From an uncultured Christensenella sp. (GTDB taxonomy: Bacteria > Bacillota_A > Clostridia > Christensenellales > Borkfalkiaceae), in contig CAJTTC010000001.1 in the NCBI GenBank assembly GCA_910579295.1, positions 1-64,000 on the forward strand: a stretch of 64,000 nucleotides of DNA, read 5' to 3'. How positions within the stretch are numbered: the stretch's first letter is position 1; the number at the start of each line of letters is the position of its first letter. The translations under genes and the position numbers were made by a program. Shown piece by piece: positions 43,445 to 55,100 of this stretch. The notes under the pieces were generated by a model, which was given only the letters and a program-made list of their open reading frames with translations, was not told the DNA's origin and searched no databases.

Positions 43445-43999
43445 ATGAGCGACACCCCTAAAAAGAAAACAACAAAAAAGAAAACAGAGGCTACGCCGAA
43501 AAAGGAGCGTAAGCCTAATTCTGGGCAGTTTAAGAAAGGCAATAAAATCGGTGAGGAAACGAGGTTTAAGAAAGGGCACAATGTACCCTGCAAGTTTAAG
43601 GAGGAGTATTGCGACGAGCTGATTAAGTTTTTTACGACTATTGAGCCTCAGGTTATCTATGAGGAGTTTTATTTTCCTGATGGTAGCCTCAAAGGTAAAC
43701 GCCCTGTACAGGTTATTCCGCCTAAGTTGCCGACATTTGAGGGCTTTGCGTGGTCTATCGGAGTTTCGGTAGGAACTTTGGAAAATTGGCGCAAAGAGTA
43801 CCCCCATTTTGATACCGCATACGCACGAGCATTAGAACGGCAAAGGGAAATCCTGCTTGTGTTCGGTACGAATAAGCAATACGACGGTAATTTCTCTAAA
43901 TTCCTGCTTACGAATAATCACGGTATGGCTGAACAGGTCAAGAGCGATGTAACCTATAAATTTACCCTGTCAGACGAAATCGACGAGGAGAGTAATTGA
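43445..43999 (+). CDS. Terminase small subunit (DNA-packaging protein)
   Basis: A 184-residue protein with a Lys-rich N-terminus, GQFKKGNKIG-type motif and a helix-turn-helix-like segment (GFAWSIGVSVGTLENWRKEYPHF) that should recognise the packaging site. It lies directly before the large subunit with stop/start overlap. Start 43445 follows GGGAGAG; a longer frame start at 43406 lies in the hairpin. Confidence 0.82.
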   Translation: MSDTPKKKTTKKKTEATPKKERKPNSGQFKKGNKIGEETRFKKGHNVPCKFKEEYCDELIKFFTTIEPQVIYEEFYFPDGSLKGKRPVQVIPPKLPTFEGFAWSIGVSVGTLENWRKEYPHFDTAYARALERQREILLVFGTNKQYDGNFSKFLLTNNHGMAEQVKSDVTYKFTLSDEIDEESN

Positions 44000-45372
44000 T
44001 GGCTGAGGTGCTTGTAAAGCTCGGTAAGCCTCAGCCTAAACAAAAGTTGTTTTTCCTCGCCCGTTCAAAGTATGTAGCGTTTGGCGGAGCCAGAGGCGGC
44101 GGTAAGAGTTGGGGCGTAAGAGAGAAAGCAAAGCGTCTGGCTATCAAGTGGGCTGGTATTAAAATCCTGATTATCCGTAAGACCTACACCGACCTGCGAG
44201 ACAACCACATTTTACCGTTGCAAGCCGACCTATCTCCCTCAGGTGCAGCCGAGTACAAAGAAAAGGACAAAGCGTTTGTATTCAAAAACGGGAGCCGTAT
44301 CAAGTGCAGTTATTTCGCCAACGATAACGACGCTTTGCAGTATCAAGGGCAAGAGTACGATGTGATTTTCTTAGAGGAGGCTACGCAGTTTACAGAGCTC
44401 GTTTTCAATGTCCTGAAAGCCTGTCTGCGTGGCGCAAATAATTTTCCTAAGAGAATGTACCTGACCTGTAACCCTGATGGCGTAGGCTTTTTATGGGTAA
44501 AGCGTCTGTTTGTCTCCCGTGAGTACGAGCCCGACGAGAATCCAGAGGACTACGAGTTTATCCAGTCTCTCGTGGACGATAACAAAATACTTATGGAGGC
44601 AGACCCTGAGTATGTAAAGCAGCTTGACTCATTGCCTGAGGATATGCGCAAACGCTGGCGTTACGGGAGCTGGGAAGTAAGCGAGGCGCAGTATTTCGGA
44701 GAGTTTGACCGAAATGTGCATACTTGCGAGCCGTTTATTATTCCTGCCGATTGGAGGCGGTACAGAGCGTTTGACTACGGTCTGGATATGCTGGCTTGCT
44801 ATTGGATAGCTGTTGATAACTTACATAACTGCTATGTGTATAAAGAGCTCTGCCAGAGCGACCTGCCTATATCAACCGCCGCCCGTAAGATACTTGATTT
44901 TACGAACGAGGACGAAAAGATTTACCTGACGCTTGCTCCGCCCGACCTATGGAACAGGAGCCAAGAGACAGGCAAGAGCAAGGCGATTCTGTTCGGAGAG
45001 GCAGGGCTGTCGTTGGCAGAATCGAATAACGACAGGGAGGCAGGCTGGCTTGCTATCAAGGAGCTGCTGAAAGTGGACGCAAACGGCTCTCCGAGACTGC
45101 ATATATTCACGAATTGCAAGCAGCTTATAAAACACCTGCCAGAGTTACAGAGAGACCCTAAAAAGCCCACGGACTGCGCTACCGAGCCTCACGATATAAC
45201 GCATAGCCCCGACGCTCTCAGGTACTTTGCAATCTATTGGACGAGACCTGCGCCGCCTCCGACGAGTAGGAGAGTGAAATATCGCCCTGACGAGTTAGAG
45301 GATTATAGGAGAGCGACCTCACAAGAGGAGAGGGATTTAATAATTAAACGCAAAGGAGGTTTACCCTTATAA
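43999..45372 (+). CDS. Terminase large subunit
   Basis: The DNA-packaging motor and nuclease. In 457 residues the Walker A is GGARGGGKS (29-37) and the Walker B is VIFLEEATQ (about 122-130), followed by YLTCNPDG (motif III). The C-terminal RNase-H-like nuclease domain starts around RAFDYGLDM (Asp of the first strand). TGATG overlap with the small subunit gene. Confidence 0.95.
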   Translation: MAEVLVKLGKPQPKQKLFFLARSKYVAFGGARGGGKSWGVREKAKRLAIKWAGIKILIIRKTYTDLRDNHILPLQADLSPSGAAEYKEKDKAFVFKNGSRIKCSYFANDNDALQYQGQEYDVIFLEEATQFTELVFNVLKACLRGANNFPKRMYLTCNPDGVGFLWVKRLFVSREYEPDENPEDYEFIQSLVDDNKILMEADPEYVKQLDSLPEDMRKRWRYGSWEVSEAQYFGEFDRNVHTCEPFIIPADWRRYRAFDYGLDMLACYWIAVDNLHNCYVYKELCQSDLPISTAARKILDFTNEDEKIYLTLAPPDLWNRSQETGKSKAILFGEAGLSLAESNNDREAGWLAIKELLKVDANGSPRLHIFTNCKQLIKHLPELQRDPKKPTDCATEPHDITHSPDALRYFAIYWTRPAPPPTSRRVKYRPDELEDYRRATSQEERDLIIKRKGGLPL

Positions 45373-47348
45373 TGCAAATTGATAAGGAAAACAAATTAGA
45401 CTTTTTCAAAGACCTTTTCGCAAACGCTAAGAGCGAGATGGAGGGCTTGATTGAGGACTTTAACAAGTACAGTAAACAGTACAAAGGCGACCTCGAAATT
45501 GACGGCTCCGATACGCCTGCGCAGACGAGCAGAAACATCACTTACGAGCTTATTGAGAGTCAGTTTTCAAGCTATCTGCCGACAACTGCGGTAACGCCTG
45601 AGGTGTTTTCCGAAAAGAACGAGAGGAACGCTAAGAGCGTTGAAAAACTGCTCAGGAATAAGCGCAACCGCCTCCCGTTCGAGAAAATGAACGACATCGA
45701 CGAAAGATATGCTCCCATCTACGGGGGCTCTGTCTGGCTCGTTGAGTGGGATAATTCCATAAAGACGCATAACACGGTAGGCGATGTCAAAGTAACGATA
45801 TGGGCTCCTACACACTTTGTGGGGCAGCCTCATATTTTCGACATCGACGATATGGAATACTGCTTTATTTTCTTTGAGACCACCAAAGAGGATTTAGTGC
45901 GTAAGTACGGCGTAAGTTTTGAGACCGCAGAGGAAACGGAGAGCGACAACGATAGCGAGAACGACGAAACAGCTACCGTTGTTGTGTGCTATTACAAAGA
46001 CGAGGACGACAGAATTTGTCAGTATATCTATTCGGGCGATACTGAGCTGTTGGATATAGAGGACTACTACTCACGCAAAAAGTACATCTGTAAAAACTGC
46101 GGCAAGCGCAAAGAGCTTTGCACCTGCGAAAAGCCCGATTACGAAATGCAGGACGACGAGTATGAGCTGTTAGACCACGATATACGCCTCACGGACGGCT
46201 CGTTTATCCGTGCCAGCTCGGAGGTTATGGAAAACGGTCAGGTTGTAATGGAGACGCAACGCCAGCAGGCTATGACACCTGACGGCAATATTGCGATGGA
46301 CGAAATAAACGGCGTAATGCTACCCATCGGCGCAGATGTTCAGGTGCCTAAGATGGAGCAGACAAAGCTGCCGTATTTCACGCCGACAAAGTTTCCTATC
46401 GTCATACGAAAAAACACCTCGCAGGAGGACAGCCTTTTCGGACAGAGCGACTGTGAGTTTGTCCGTCCTCAACAGCAGGCAATCAATAAGTTAGAGAGCA
46501 GAATACTTGAAAAACTTATGAAAGCTGGCGTATATCCTACCGCTCCTGACGACCATGCAGGGCAGTTTGACAACACTCTTTATGAAAATGTAATCAAGGT
46601 TAGACAGGATAACTACAAGCTGTTTAACCGTATTGATTTGCAGGTGTCGGTACAGCAGGATATGGAGCAGGCAGAGCGTATTTATCAACACGCAAAGCGT
46701 ATTCTCGGCATTACCGACAGTTATCAGGGGCAGCAGGACAATACGGCTCAGAGCGGAAAAGCAAAGCAGATACAGGTTGCTCAGACGGCAGGACGGCTTG
46801 ACAGTAAACGTCGTATGAAAAACGCCGCATACGCCGAAATAGACGAGATTATATTTCAGTATTTCCTTGCTTACGCCGACGAGCCTCGTATTGTATCATA
46901 CATCGACGCTCAGGGGCGGTTGCAGAACGCTCAATTTAATCGGTACGACTTTTTGGAGCGAGACGCAAACGGCGAGTACTACTATAACGCTCAATACCTT
47001 TTCGGCACGGACGCTACGGGCGATGTCGAACAGTCCAGAGAGACAATCTGGCAGGAAAACCGCCTGAATTTCCAAAACGGCTGTTACGGCGACCCGAAAG
47101 ACATCAATACCCTACTTATTTTCTGGCAACAGATGGAAAAACATCATTATCCCGACGCAAGAGATATGGTGGAACGCCTAAGAGGTATTATCGAGGCTCA
47201 GCAACAACAGTTGCAAGCGCAGTTGCAGGAGGCGCAGAGCCAGAACGAGAATTTAAGAGTACAAGCTGCGGCGGCTGAGAATAGAGCCGATGGCGCAGAG
47301 GGCTATATCGACTACTTAAAGACTTTCAACGCAGGAGGTAATCAATAA
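45372..47348 (+). CDS. Portal protein
   Basis: Forms the dodecameric ring through which DNA enters the head. 658 residues, with the portal-type FVRPQQQAINKLESRILEK and an NDIDERYAPIYGGSVWLVEW start block. An internal zinc-knuckle-like insert CKNCGKRKELCTC (about 231-243) is unusual for portals. The C-terminal tail (from about 590) is a Gln/Glu-rich coiled coil. One-base overlap with the terminase and the next gene. Confidence 0.9.
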   Translation: MQIDKENKLDFFKDLFANAKSEMEGLIEDFNKYSKQYKGDLEIDGSDTPAQTSRNITYELIESQFSSYLPTTAVTPEVFSEKNERNAKSVEKLLRNKRNRLPFEKMNDIDERYAPIYGGSVWLVEWDNSIKTHNTVGDVKVTIWAPTHFVGQPHIFDIDDMEYCFIFFETTKEDLVRKYGVSFETAEETESDNDSENDETATVVVCYYKDEDDRICQYIYSGDTELLDIEDYYSRKKYICKNCGKRKELCTCEKPDYEMQDDEYELLDHDIRLTDGSFIRASSEVMENGQVVMETQRQQAMTPDGNIAMDEINGVMLPIGADVQVPKMEQTKLPYFTPTKFPIVIRKNTSQEDSLFGQSDCEFVRPQQQAINKLESRILEKLMKAGVYPTAPDDHAGQFDNTLYENVIKVRQDNYKLFNRIDLQVSVQQDMEQAERIYQHAKRILGITDSYQGQQDNTAQSGKAKQIQVAQTAGRLDSKRRMKNAAYAEIDEIIFQYFLAYADEPRIVSYIDAQGRLQNAQFNRYDFLERDANGEYYYNAQYLFGTDATGDVEQSRETIWQENRLNFQNGCYGDPKDINTLLIFWQQMEKHHYPDARDMVERLRGIIEAQQQQLQAQLQEAQSQNENLRVQAAAAENRADGAEGYIDYLKTFNAGGNQ

Positions 47349-49108
47349 TGGTTGGCGGTTATACGACAAATAAAAACATTTATCAGGTGGCGTTAGCAGG
47401 AGGCGGCGGAACGGGCACAAAAAAGCCTAAGCTGCCTACGGGCGGCACCTACGCAAACGGTATTGCAGGCTTGACGCAGACCACACCTACCGTGAAAATG
47501 CCTAATATTACAAGTCAGTTTAACGGCGGTGTTGTTAAACCCATATACGGCGGTAATATCGGTGTCGGCGGCGGCTCCGCAGGCAGAGTAACAAAGGAGG
47601 GGGCGATTATTGGAGATAGCACAGCAGTTAATACAACATTTAACGGTGGCACAAAGACTATTACGGGCGGTCTCGGCGTTACCAAATTGCCGAATGCTGG
47701 CTCTACACAGGCAAAATATATTGATTATATTTCTCCTGACAATATTTCGTCGCCTGTAAAAAATAATACATCTGCGCCCGACACGCCGACCACCGACACG
47801 CCGACCACCGATAAAACAACCGAAAAACCAGCCACTTACGAGGAATATCTGGAACAGCAGAGAGAGCTGTTAGACAAGAGAAAGACTGAGGCTGACAGAC
47901 AGGCGGAGGCGGCTAAGGAAAGAGCGGCAGTGGACGCACAAGCCTCTTACGCTCAGAATATGGCAAGCTACGGAACGAACGCCGAAAATCTGGCGCAGAT
48001 GGGCTTGCAGGGCGGCGGATATAGCGACTATCTCAACGCTCAGGCTTATGCGCAAAAGAGAGCCGATGTTCAACAAGCAAATGTAACCGAACAAGCGGCT
48101 AAGGCGCAGAATACGGCTACCTACGAGGACGCTCTCTCGGAGATAAACAAGAGCGATATTGAGTATCAGGAAAAGCAAAAGGAAAATGCGGCGGCTGAGG
48201 AGGAGAAAAAGGGCTCAATTTACGCCTCGCTCTGGGAGGGAGCACTTAATCCCGATTCTGGCTATACGGCGGACAGCGTTGCTGCCATCGGCAGAGAATA
48301 CGGGCTGTCTGACGCACAGATTACCGAATTGCAGGGCATTGTGGCAAACACGAAAGCAAAGAGCGAAAGCGAAAAGGCGGCGGCACTTAAACAGGGTGCG
48401 CTTGACGCTATCAATCAGGGTAGCCTTAACGAGTCTAATATCGGCTCGTATCTCGATTCGCTCAAAGGTCTGGGTGCAACCGACAGCGATGTTGCCGACA
48501 TCAGGGAGACATACCAGAAAAATTATTACAATGATTTCCTCGCCGCCATCACTGACGGTACGCTGTCCTCGACAAAGAGCGTTGACGACGCTTATAACGC
48601 AGGCAATCTCTCTAAGGAGCATTACGAAAGCCTTAAAAAAGCGTGGAACGACGATATTAACACGGACAGTAATGCGTTTGACGGTTACGAAAGCTACGAG
48701 GCGGCTAAAAAGGATTATCAGGAAATTATGGGTAATAGCTGGCTCTCGGCAGAGACGAAAAGCAAGCTCGAAAAAGCGTTTAAGGGCTACGAGGCTAAGA
48801 AATACGAGTCTAATGTCAGCAGTGGTTATAACGCTCACAGCTCTACGGTTACGCTCAACACGCCTAACGGCAAAGTTACGGTTACTTACGGCGTAAACAG
48901 CAATAGCCTTAAACCTAAATCTGGCAATGCTGTATTTAACAGTGATGTCTATAAGAACGCAGGCTCAGGTCAGGTATTTATCGTCAACGGCAGACCGTAT
49001 GTTAAACTCGATAACGGCGATTTGGGCTGGGTAAATGACTATTGGGGGCAGGGTGCTTGCGAGAGCTTAAAAAATACTTTCAAGGGCACGATTTACGATA
49101 TTTCATAA
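47348..49108 (+). CDS. Large virion-associated protein of unknown function (586 aa)
   Basis: A protein placed between the portal and the giant gene. The first ~150 residues are Gly/Thr-rich and low-complexity (with a TPTTD repeat); 160-310 are a long Gln/Ala/Glu-rich coiled coil, and 310-510 repeat helical blocks (DSGYTADSVAAIGREYGLSDAQI and similar). The C-terminal ~90 residues are beta-rich (VTLNTPNGKVTVTYGV ... QVFIVNGRPYVKLDNGDLGWVNDYWG). Position suggests an internal or ejected virion protein. No family recognised. Confidence 0.7.
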   Translation: MVGGYTTNKNIYQVALAGGGGTGTKKPKLPTGGTYANGIAGLTQTTPTVKMPNITSQFNGGVVKPIYGGNIGVGGGSAGRVTKEGAIIGDSTAVNTTFNGGTKTITGGLGVTKLPNAGSTQAKYIDYISPDNISSPVKNNTSAPDTPTTDTPTTDKTTEKPATYEEYLEQQRELLDKRKTEADRQAEAAKERAAVDAQASYAQNMASYGTNAENLAQMGLQGGGYSDYLNAQAYAQKRADVQQANVTEQAAKAQNTATYEDALSEINKSDIEYQEKQKENAAAEEEKKGSIYASLWEGALNPDSGYTADSVAAIGREYGLSDAQITELQGIVANTKAKSESEKAAALKQGALDAINQGSLNESNIGSYLDSLKGLGATDSDVADIRETYQKNYYNDFLAAITDGTLSSTKSVDDAYNAGNLSKEHYESLKKAWNDDINTDSNAFDGYESYEAAKKDYQEIMGNSWLSAETKSKLEKAFKGYEAKKYESNVSSGYNAHSSTVTLNTPNGKVTVTYGVNSNSLKPKSGNAVFNSDVYKNAGSGQVFIVNGRPYVKLDNGDLGWVNDYWGQGACESLKNTFKGTIYDIS

Positions 49109-49129
49109 CAAGGCTAAGAGGTTTTATTT

Positions 49130-52100
49130 ATGGCTAACGGATTATTTAAGAGTAGTGCAGGCGCAGGGGCTTTATCCTCTGCGCAGGCTCAAAGCTCAGC
49201 AACGGTAAAAACCGCCTCGCTGTTTAGCTCTCAACAGAAACAGGTTGAGGAAAACAGGAGAATTATTGACGAATACTATCAGGAGCAGAATAAACCGAAA
49301 GACAACGGCGGATTTTTCGGTGGTATAGGTTATGCCTTTGAAAAACTTGGTCTCGGCTTTTTACAGAGCATAGAGGGTATATGGGATTTTACTGCTGGCG
49401 GTTTAGCTGATTTATTCGGTGCTCACGATTGGGCGGAGCAGCAGATAGCAAACGATTGGGTAAACTACGGACACGCAGACGAGTGGTTTAATCCCTCAGA
49501 CGGTTGGAAAGTAGCAGGCGATGTGGCAGGCGGTATAGGTACAAGCATACCTGCGCTTTCCGCTATTGCTGTTGGTGCGGCAATTACATATTTTTCAGGT
49601 GGTGCCGCCTCCCCTATTGCCGTGCAACTTATTACGGGTGCAACGGCTGGCTTGATTGCTGGTTTAGGTGCAGCAGGTACAGCAACGAAAGAGGCGTATA
49701 ACGAGACGGGGCAGCTTACGGGTAAAGAGTGGGGCTACGGCGCACTGTCTGGCTTTACTGAGGGCGCAATGGAGGGTGTTACGGACGCTATCGGTTTTGG
49801 CGCAGGTACAATTGTTAAAAGTTTTACGGCAAGTGCGGCAAAAGAGGGCGCAAAGCAAGTAGGAAAGCAGGTTGCAAAATCCGTAGCTCGTCAAACGCTT
49901 GGCAAAGCAATGATAAAGGGCTTTATCGGCGAGGCATTTGAGGAGGGTGTTCAGGAACTCATAGACCCTGTATGGAAACGCTTAACTTACGACCCTAACG
50001 CTGAAAATGCTACTTTTCAACAGGTTGCCTATGCAGCCCTTGTAGGCGGTCTCAGTGGCGCAATAATGAGCGGTGCCGATGTTTCTATCCGTAACAGCAT
50101 TAACTATTTCAGCGGCAGTAAAACCACCGCAAACGGCGGCGCAAAGGGCGTTATAGACCTCGCCACCACGATTGCAGAAACTGAGGGCGTAAATCAGTCT
50201 GGCAACGCTCAGGTTGATTTTGTCGTAAATACGCTCAGCGAGTTACAGGAAAGCCTTAAAACAACAAACGGCGAGGTCAAAACGGCAAAACAGAAAATGC
50301 TCGTCGGTATTCTCAGTAAGGCAAACACGGCGGCTCCGCTGTCTATTGTTGTACATCAGAACGCAGACGCTATTATAGCGGACGCAGAGACTACTGTAAA
50401 ACGCCTTAACGACATCGGCTATAAAACCTCAAAGGGTGAGGCTGTTACGGTTGAGATGTTAAAGCAGGGCGTTACAGGAGAAAGAGGTACAACAGAATAC
50501 CGCCGCTCGCTCTCTCAGGCAATGAAAACAAACGAGGCTCTGCGCTCGGTTGCCGTTATGTCTGCGGCAGGACAGCTCAATATGGACGCTGCCAGATTCC
50601 AACAGTCAACGCTGAGGGGAGAGCAGTTGTTTAATCAGTCCGACCTTAATCACTTTGTCGAAACCGCCACCGAACAGCAAAAGAGAGATGTAGGAGAGAG
50701 GCTTGGTATAGCGGATTGGGCTACTGTTACGGCAGACGAATTAAAGAGCCGTATTGTAGAGTTTTCTACGAACGGCGGATTAGACCAATACATAAACGAG
50801 CGCAACGAGGTTAAAAAGCTCACAGAGCTTGAAATATCGAAAAAGGGCTTGCCTAAGTATGTGGGCTCCATAAAGCAGGACGGAGCCGTGCGCTATAAAT
50901 TTGGCGACGCAAGTGTGGCTATCGTCAAGAACGGCGACACCTACCTTGTGTACGACTACGCAAACGATATTGCCTCTAAGCCTCTCACTAAAACAGAGGC
51001 TAACAGAGTTATAAAGGAAATCTACGCCGCCTCCGTTCAGAGTGCGACGGATTCTGATGTGCAGACAAAAGCGCAACAGGAAACGCAACAACTTGACGCT
51101 TTCGCTCGTGAGAATATCCCCGATTATAAAAACCTCGTGGGAGCGCAACAGCAGGCTGTCAGACAGACGCTGAGGCAGGCAAAAGCGGCAGGAGTAAGCG
51201 AGGCAGACCAAATACTCTATGCCAGTGTTGCGGCTCGCTCAGGCGTAAATATCGAGTTTGTAAGCGCAGAGACTTTGGGCGCAAATGCGGACGCTGGATA
51301 TAGCCTGAAAAACGGAAAAATCCTTGTCAACCGTGAAATGGCGAATAATCCTAAATCTCGTACAGCGGCAAAAATTCTGTTGCACGAATTTACTCACGGT
51401 ATGATACACAGGGGATATAGCGTAAAGGGTAAAAAAGGAAATCAACACATCGAAAATAAGGTGCTGAACGACTTTTTTACTACCGCAATCAAAGGATTAT
51501 CTACGGAGCAGCAGATTGAGATTTTAAAGCCGTATGTTGAGAGACACGGCGTAAAAATGCAGGATTTTCTTGACGGTAAGGTTGATTTAAGCGTTGACAC
51601 CTATATTGAGCTCAGAGAGGAGCTTGCGGCGCATTTTGTTGAGAGGGAGCTCGGCAACTCCGCCGCCCTGAAAAGGATTATCTCTGATAAACCCTCGTTT
51701 AAGGATAAACTGCTGTCGTTCTTGAAAAGGTCTAAGAGCGATTATAGCTCTAACGAGAAATTATCCCGTGCAGCTAACGCTCTGCTTAAAAAGTATCAGG
51801 CTTTCTTTAATAAGTACGCCACGCAAAACAGGTTTAGTCCTACCATAACGGGAGACACATCTGCCTACCAGACTACGGAGGCGGCGGACGCTCAGACGAG
51901 GCTCAGTATTAAAAAAATCAACGGTAAAGATGTCGTTGTGATAGATACAGACCAGCACATATTTGACGGCGTGGAAAGAGCTGCAATGGGTAAAACCGTG
52001 CGCTCGTATATGAAAGAGAGATATAGAGGGCGCAGTGTAAACGGCACGGCTTTTACAGCGCAAAGCGAGAGGGAATATACTCACTCTCGTGATTCGCAAC

Positions 52101-55100
52101 GCCTTTATAATCAAACAGACGGGGCGTATGAGGCTAAAATGCGAGCCTCCACTGAGCTCAATAATATTATTCAAACAGGAGAGCTGATAGGGCAGGAGAC
52201 AGCAAAACACCCTCAAACAATAAATGAGGGCGGCGTAAAAAGGTATAAAGTTTCGTTTGTTTTGGACGGTAAAGCGTTCAACGGCGAAATGATTATTGCT
52301 ATCGACAAAAGCGGCGTAGAAACATTTTATGATGTAGTAAAAATAAAAGAGAGCGAATCGTCCAATAACGCCCCTGACGGCGCAGTGAGGACGAACGCTC
52401 CCTCTACTGATATTATATCCAGCAACGAGGAAAATGTCAACCCTGACGGCAAAAAAAGTGGTAAAAAGCGTTATGCTCTGACGGTTGACGGCGAAAATAT
52501 TACGGGCGAGGTAGAACAAACAAAAAACCTCGTCGCTTTACATAATCTTTCCGAGACAAGCCTCTTAAAAGTATTGCAGCTCGGCGGCTTTCCTATGCCG
52601 TCTATTGCTATAACAAAGGTTGATATGGGGCACAGTGAGTATGGCGACATTACGGTTGTTTTTGGTAGAGATACAATAGACCCTCAAAAAGATAGGAGAA
52701 ATAAAATTTATTCCAGAGACGGCTGGACACCTACTGCTCCTAAGGTAGAGTATAAGCCAAACGACAGGGCACTATCTAAAATCCACAAAAAATATAGCGA
52801 ACTCGTAAGCAAGGTTGGTTACGACGCTACGAGAGTGTTGTATAACTATGTCAACGATATTGAGCGTCAACTTGAACTGCACGGCGGAGAGATAGGTATT
52901 ATATCCGAATTGTACGATAATACGGAACTTATGAATTTGTTTCTCGTAGATACGGGAGGCGAACTGATTAAGCCTATTTATAAGACAATTAGGAGCGAAT
53001 TATCGGCAGGCGAGGTTACATACAGAAAGCGTCTTATTGACGCTCTCGGTAAGGATTTCCTTGCTGAATTTGAAAAAACGAGCGGCAACCTCAATACTCG
53101 AAAGGATTTTGTAAAACAGCATAAAGAGCGGATAGTAAATGCACTTGCTACCATTATGCAAGGGAAAGAAAGTATTGAGGAGACAAGGGAAAACATATCA
53201 AATAATTTCTCCGTTTTTGCTCTGGGTAACACATTAGATAAAGCCACGAGCTACTTAAATAACGGAGGTATATCTGTCAGTACGGAATATGACGCTACGG
53301 CTACACAAGAGGCAATCCGTAAGGCTACCTCAAAACGGGAATATGTTTCGTGGGTAGATAAGTTATTCGGCGGCATAGAGGAAAAGACGGGGATTTATAA
53401 CGGTAGAGACCCGTACACTAACTCTGGTAATCGCAGGAGCTTTGAGGCTCTGCATTACGAGTACACGCTTGAAAATATGGTTGAGGCAATGCTTAACGCC
53501 CCCGAAAACGGGGGCTCAGGGTGGCACGGGTTGACACTCGGTCAGTTACAGGCAAAGCTCGCAAAAGAGTTTAAGAGCATAGACGAAATCAGACTCAATG
53601 CAGATAACCTTACCGTAAAAGACGAGGCGGCTCACGAGGAATTTAGCGAAAACACGAGAAAAATGCTCTCCGAAATTACTGCTTTGATGGTGGACGAGAG
53701 CAAATATGGTAGTGATAGTGTGGCGTATTGGACGGCTCTTGACAGTGCAGAAATGGTTGTGGGCGAGATAGCGGATAATAGGCTGTTTACACTTGAAAAA
53801 ATCGCCGCCTATATGAAACGAGAATACTCAAAATCATACCGTTATAATGACAGTATCGGCAATAAGATTCTGGGGCTCTTTGAGTATGTGCGCAGAGAAA
53901 ATAGTACGGATTATTTTGAGGCTAAACCTCGTAGAGCCGTAGCGTTTTCTGAGATTAAGAAAGTGCTTATACCAGAAACCGCCTCCGAAAAGCTAATAAA
54001 GCAACTCACAGCGAGGAATATTCCTTATCAGGTGTACGATTCAAGCGATAATGCCCGTACAAATGCTATAAAGCAGATGGACGATGTGAGATTTGCATTG
54101 CCTGAAACAGACTCTCAGGGGCACACTCTTACAGCAGAGCAGAGAGCCTTTTTTAAGGACAGCAAAGTGGTGGACGATAAAGGTCGGTTGCTTGTCGTTT
54201 ATCACGGCACAAACGATGTCGAGGTTAAAGAAACTTGGAACGCCGAAAGACGAAGTTTTGATATGGAATACTCGCCGTTTACTATTTTTAAGAAAAAATG
54301 GGAGGGGCAAGCAGGTCATTTCTTTGGTAAAGATATAGACAATGCAGGCGGATACGGCAGCAGGATATATAAATGCTATCTCAATATAAAAAATCCTCTT
54401 GTTATAGAGTGCAACAATAGGGATTATTCCGTCATTGAGTACAACGGGCAGATAAAAGACACATACGAGTGGGCGGAATACGCAAAAGCAAAAGGATACG
54501 ACGGCGTTATATTTAAGAATATTCGAGACGGCGTTGATTATGGTGCTATGCAACAATCTACCGACGAGTATGTTGTATTTCAGTCTAACCAGATTAAAAA
54601 TACAGACAATACATCTCCGACTTGGCTTGCAGACATACGCTACGCAATAAATCCTGAGCCTAATCCTGACGCAAACCCGACTGAATCAGACAATAGTGGA
54701 GCCATCGGCGGACTGACGAGAGGGCAGAGAGCAAAATTCGTTGCGAATAACACTAAGTTTAAGGTTTATTCTAAGCTGGACGCAACGAGCGTTATCGACT
54801 CTATTATTGCAGAACGCCTGACGCTCAGAGACGGTCAGTATGAGGGAGTTTTAAGCGGCAAAAATAGGGCTGAGGTCATAGAAAAGCTGTTTACCAAGCT
54901 CAATAGTACGCCTGAGGGATACCGTATAGGCGTGGCTTTGGATATAGCGGATTATATCATAAATAACGCTGTCCTGAGCGATATGTATGAGACCTATAAC
55001 GACGATTCGTATGCTATGGGTGTTTTATCCGTTATGCGCCGCTATATGCACGGTGTTAATTTGAGCGGCATACAGAGTGAAATTCAGTATAAGTTTGATA

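Noticed and set aside
47740..47830. TPTTD repeats as a CRISPR-like or tandem DNA array
   Set aside because: Only two short copies within a low-complexity coding linker; no spacer-repeat structure.
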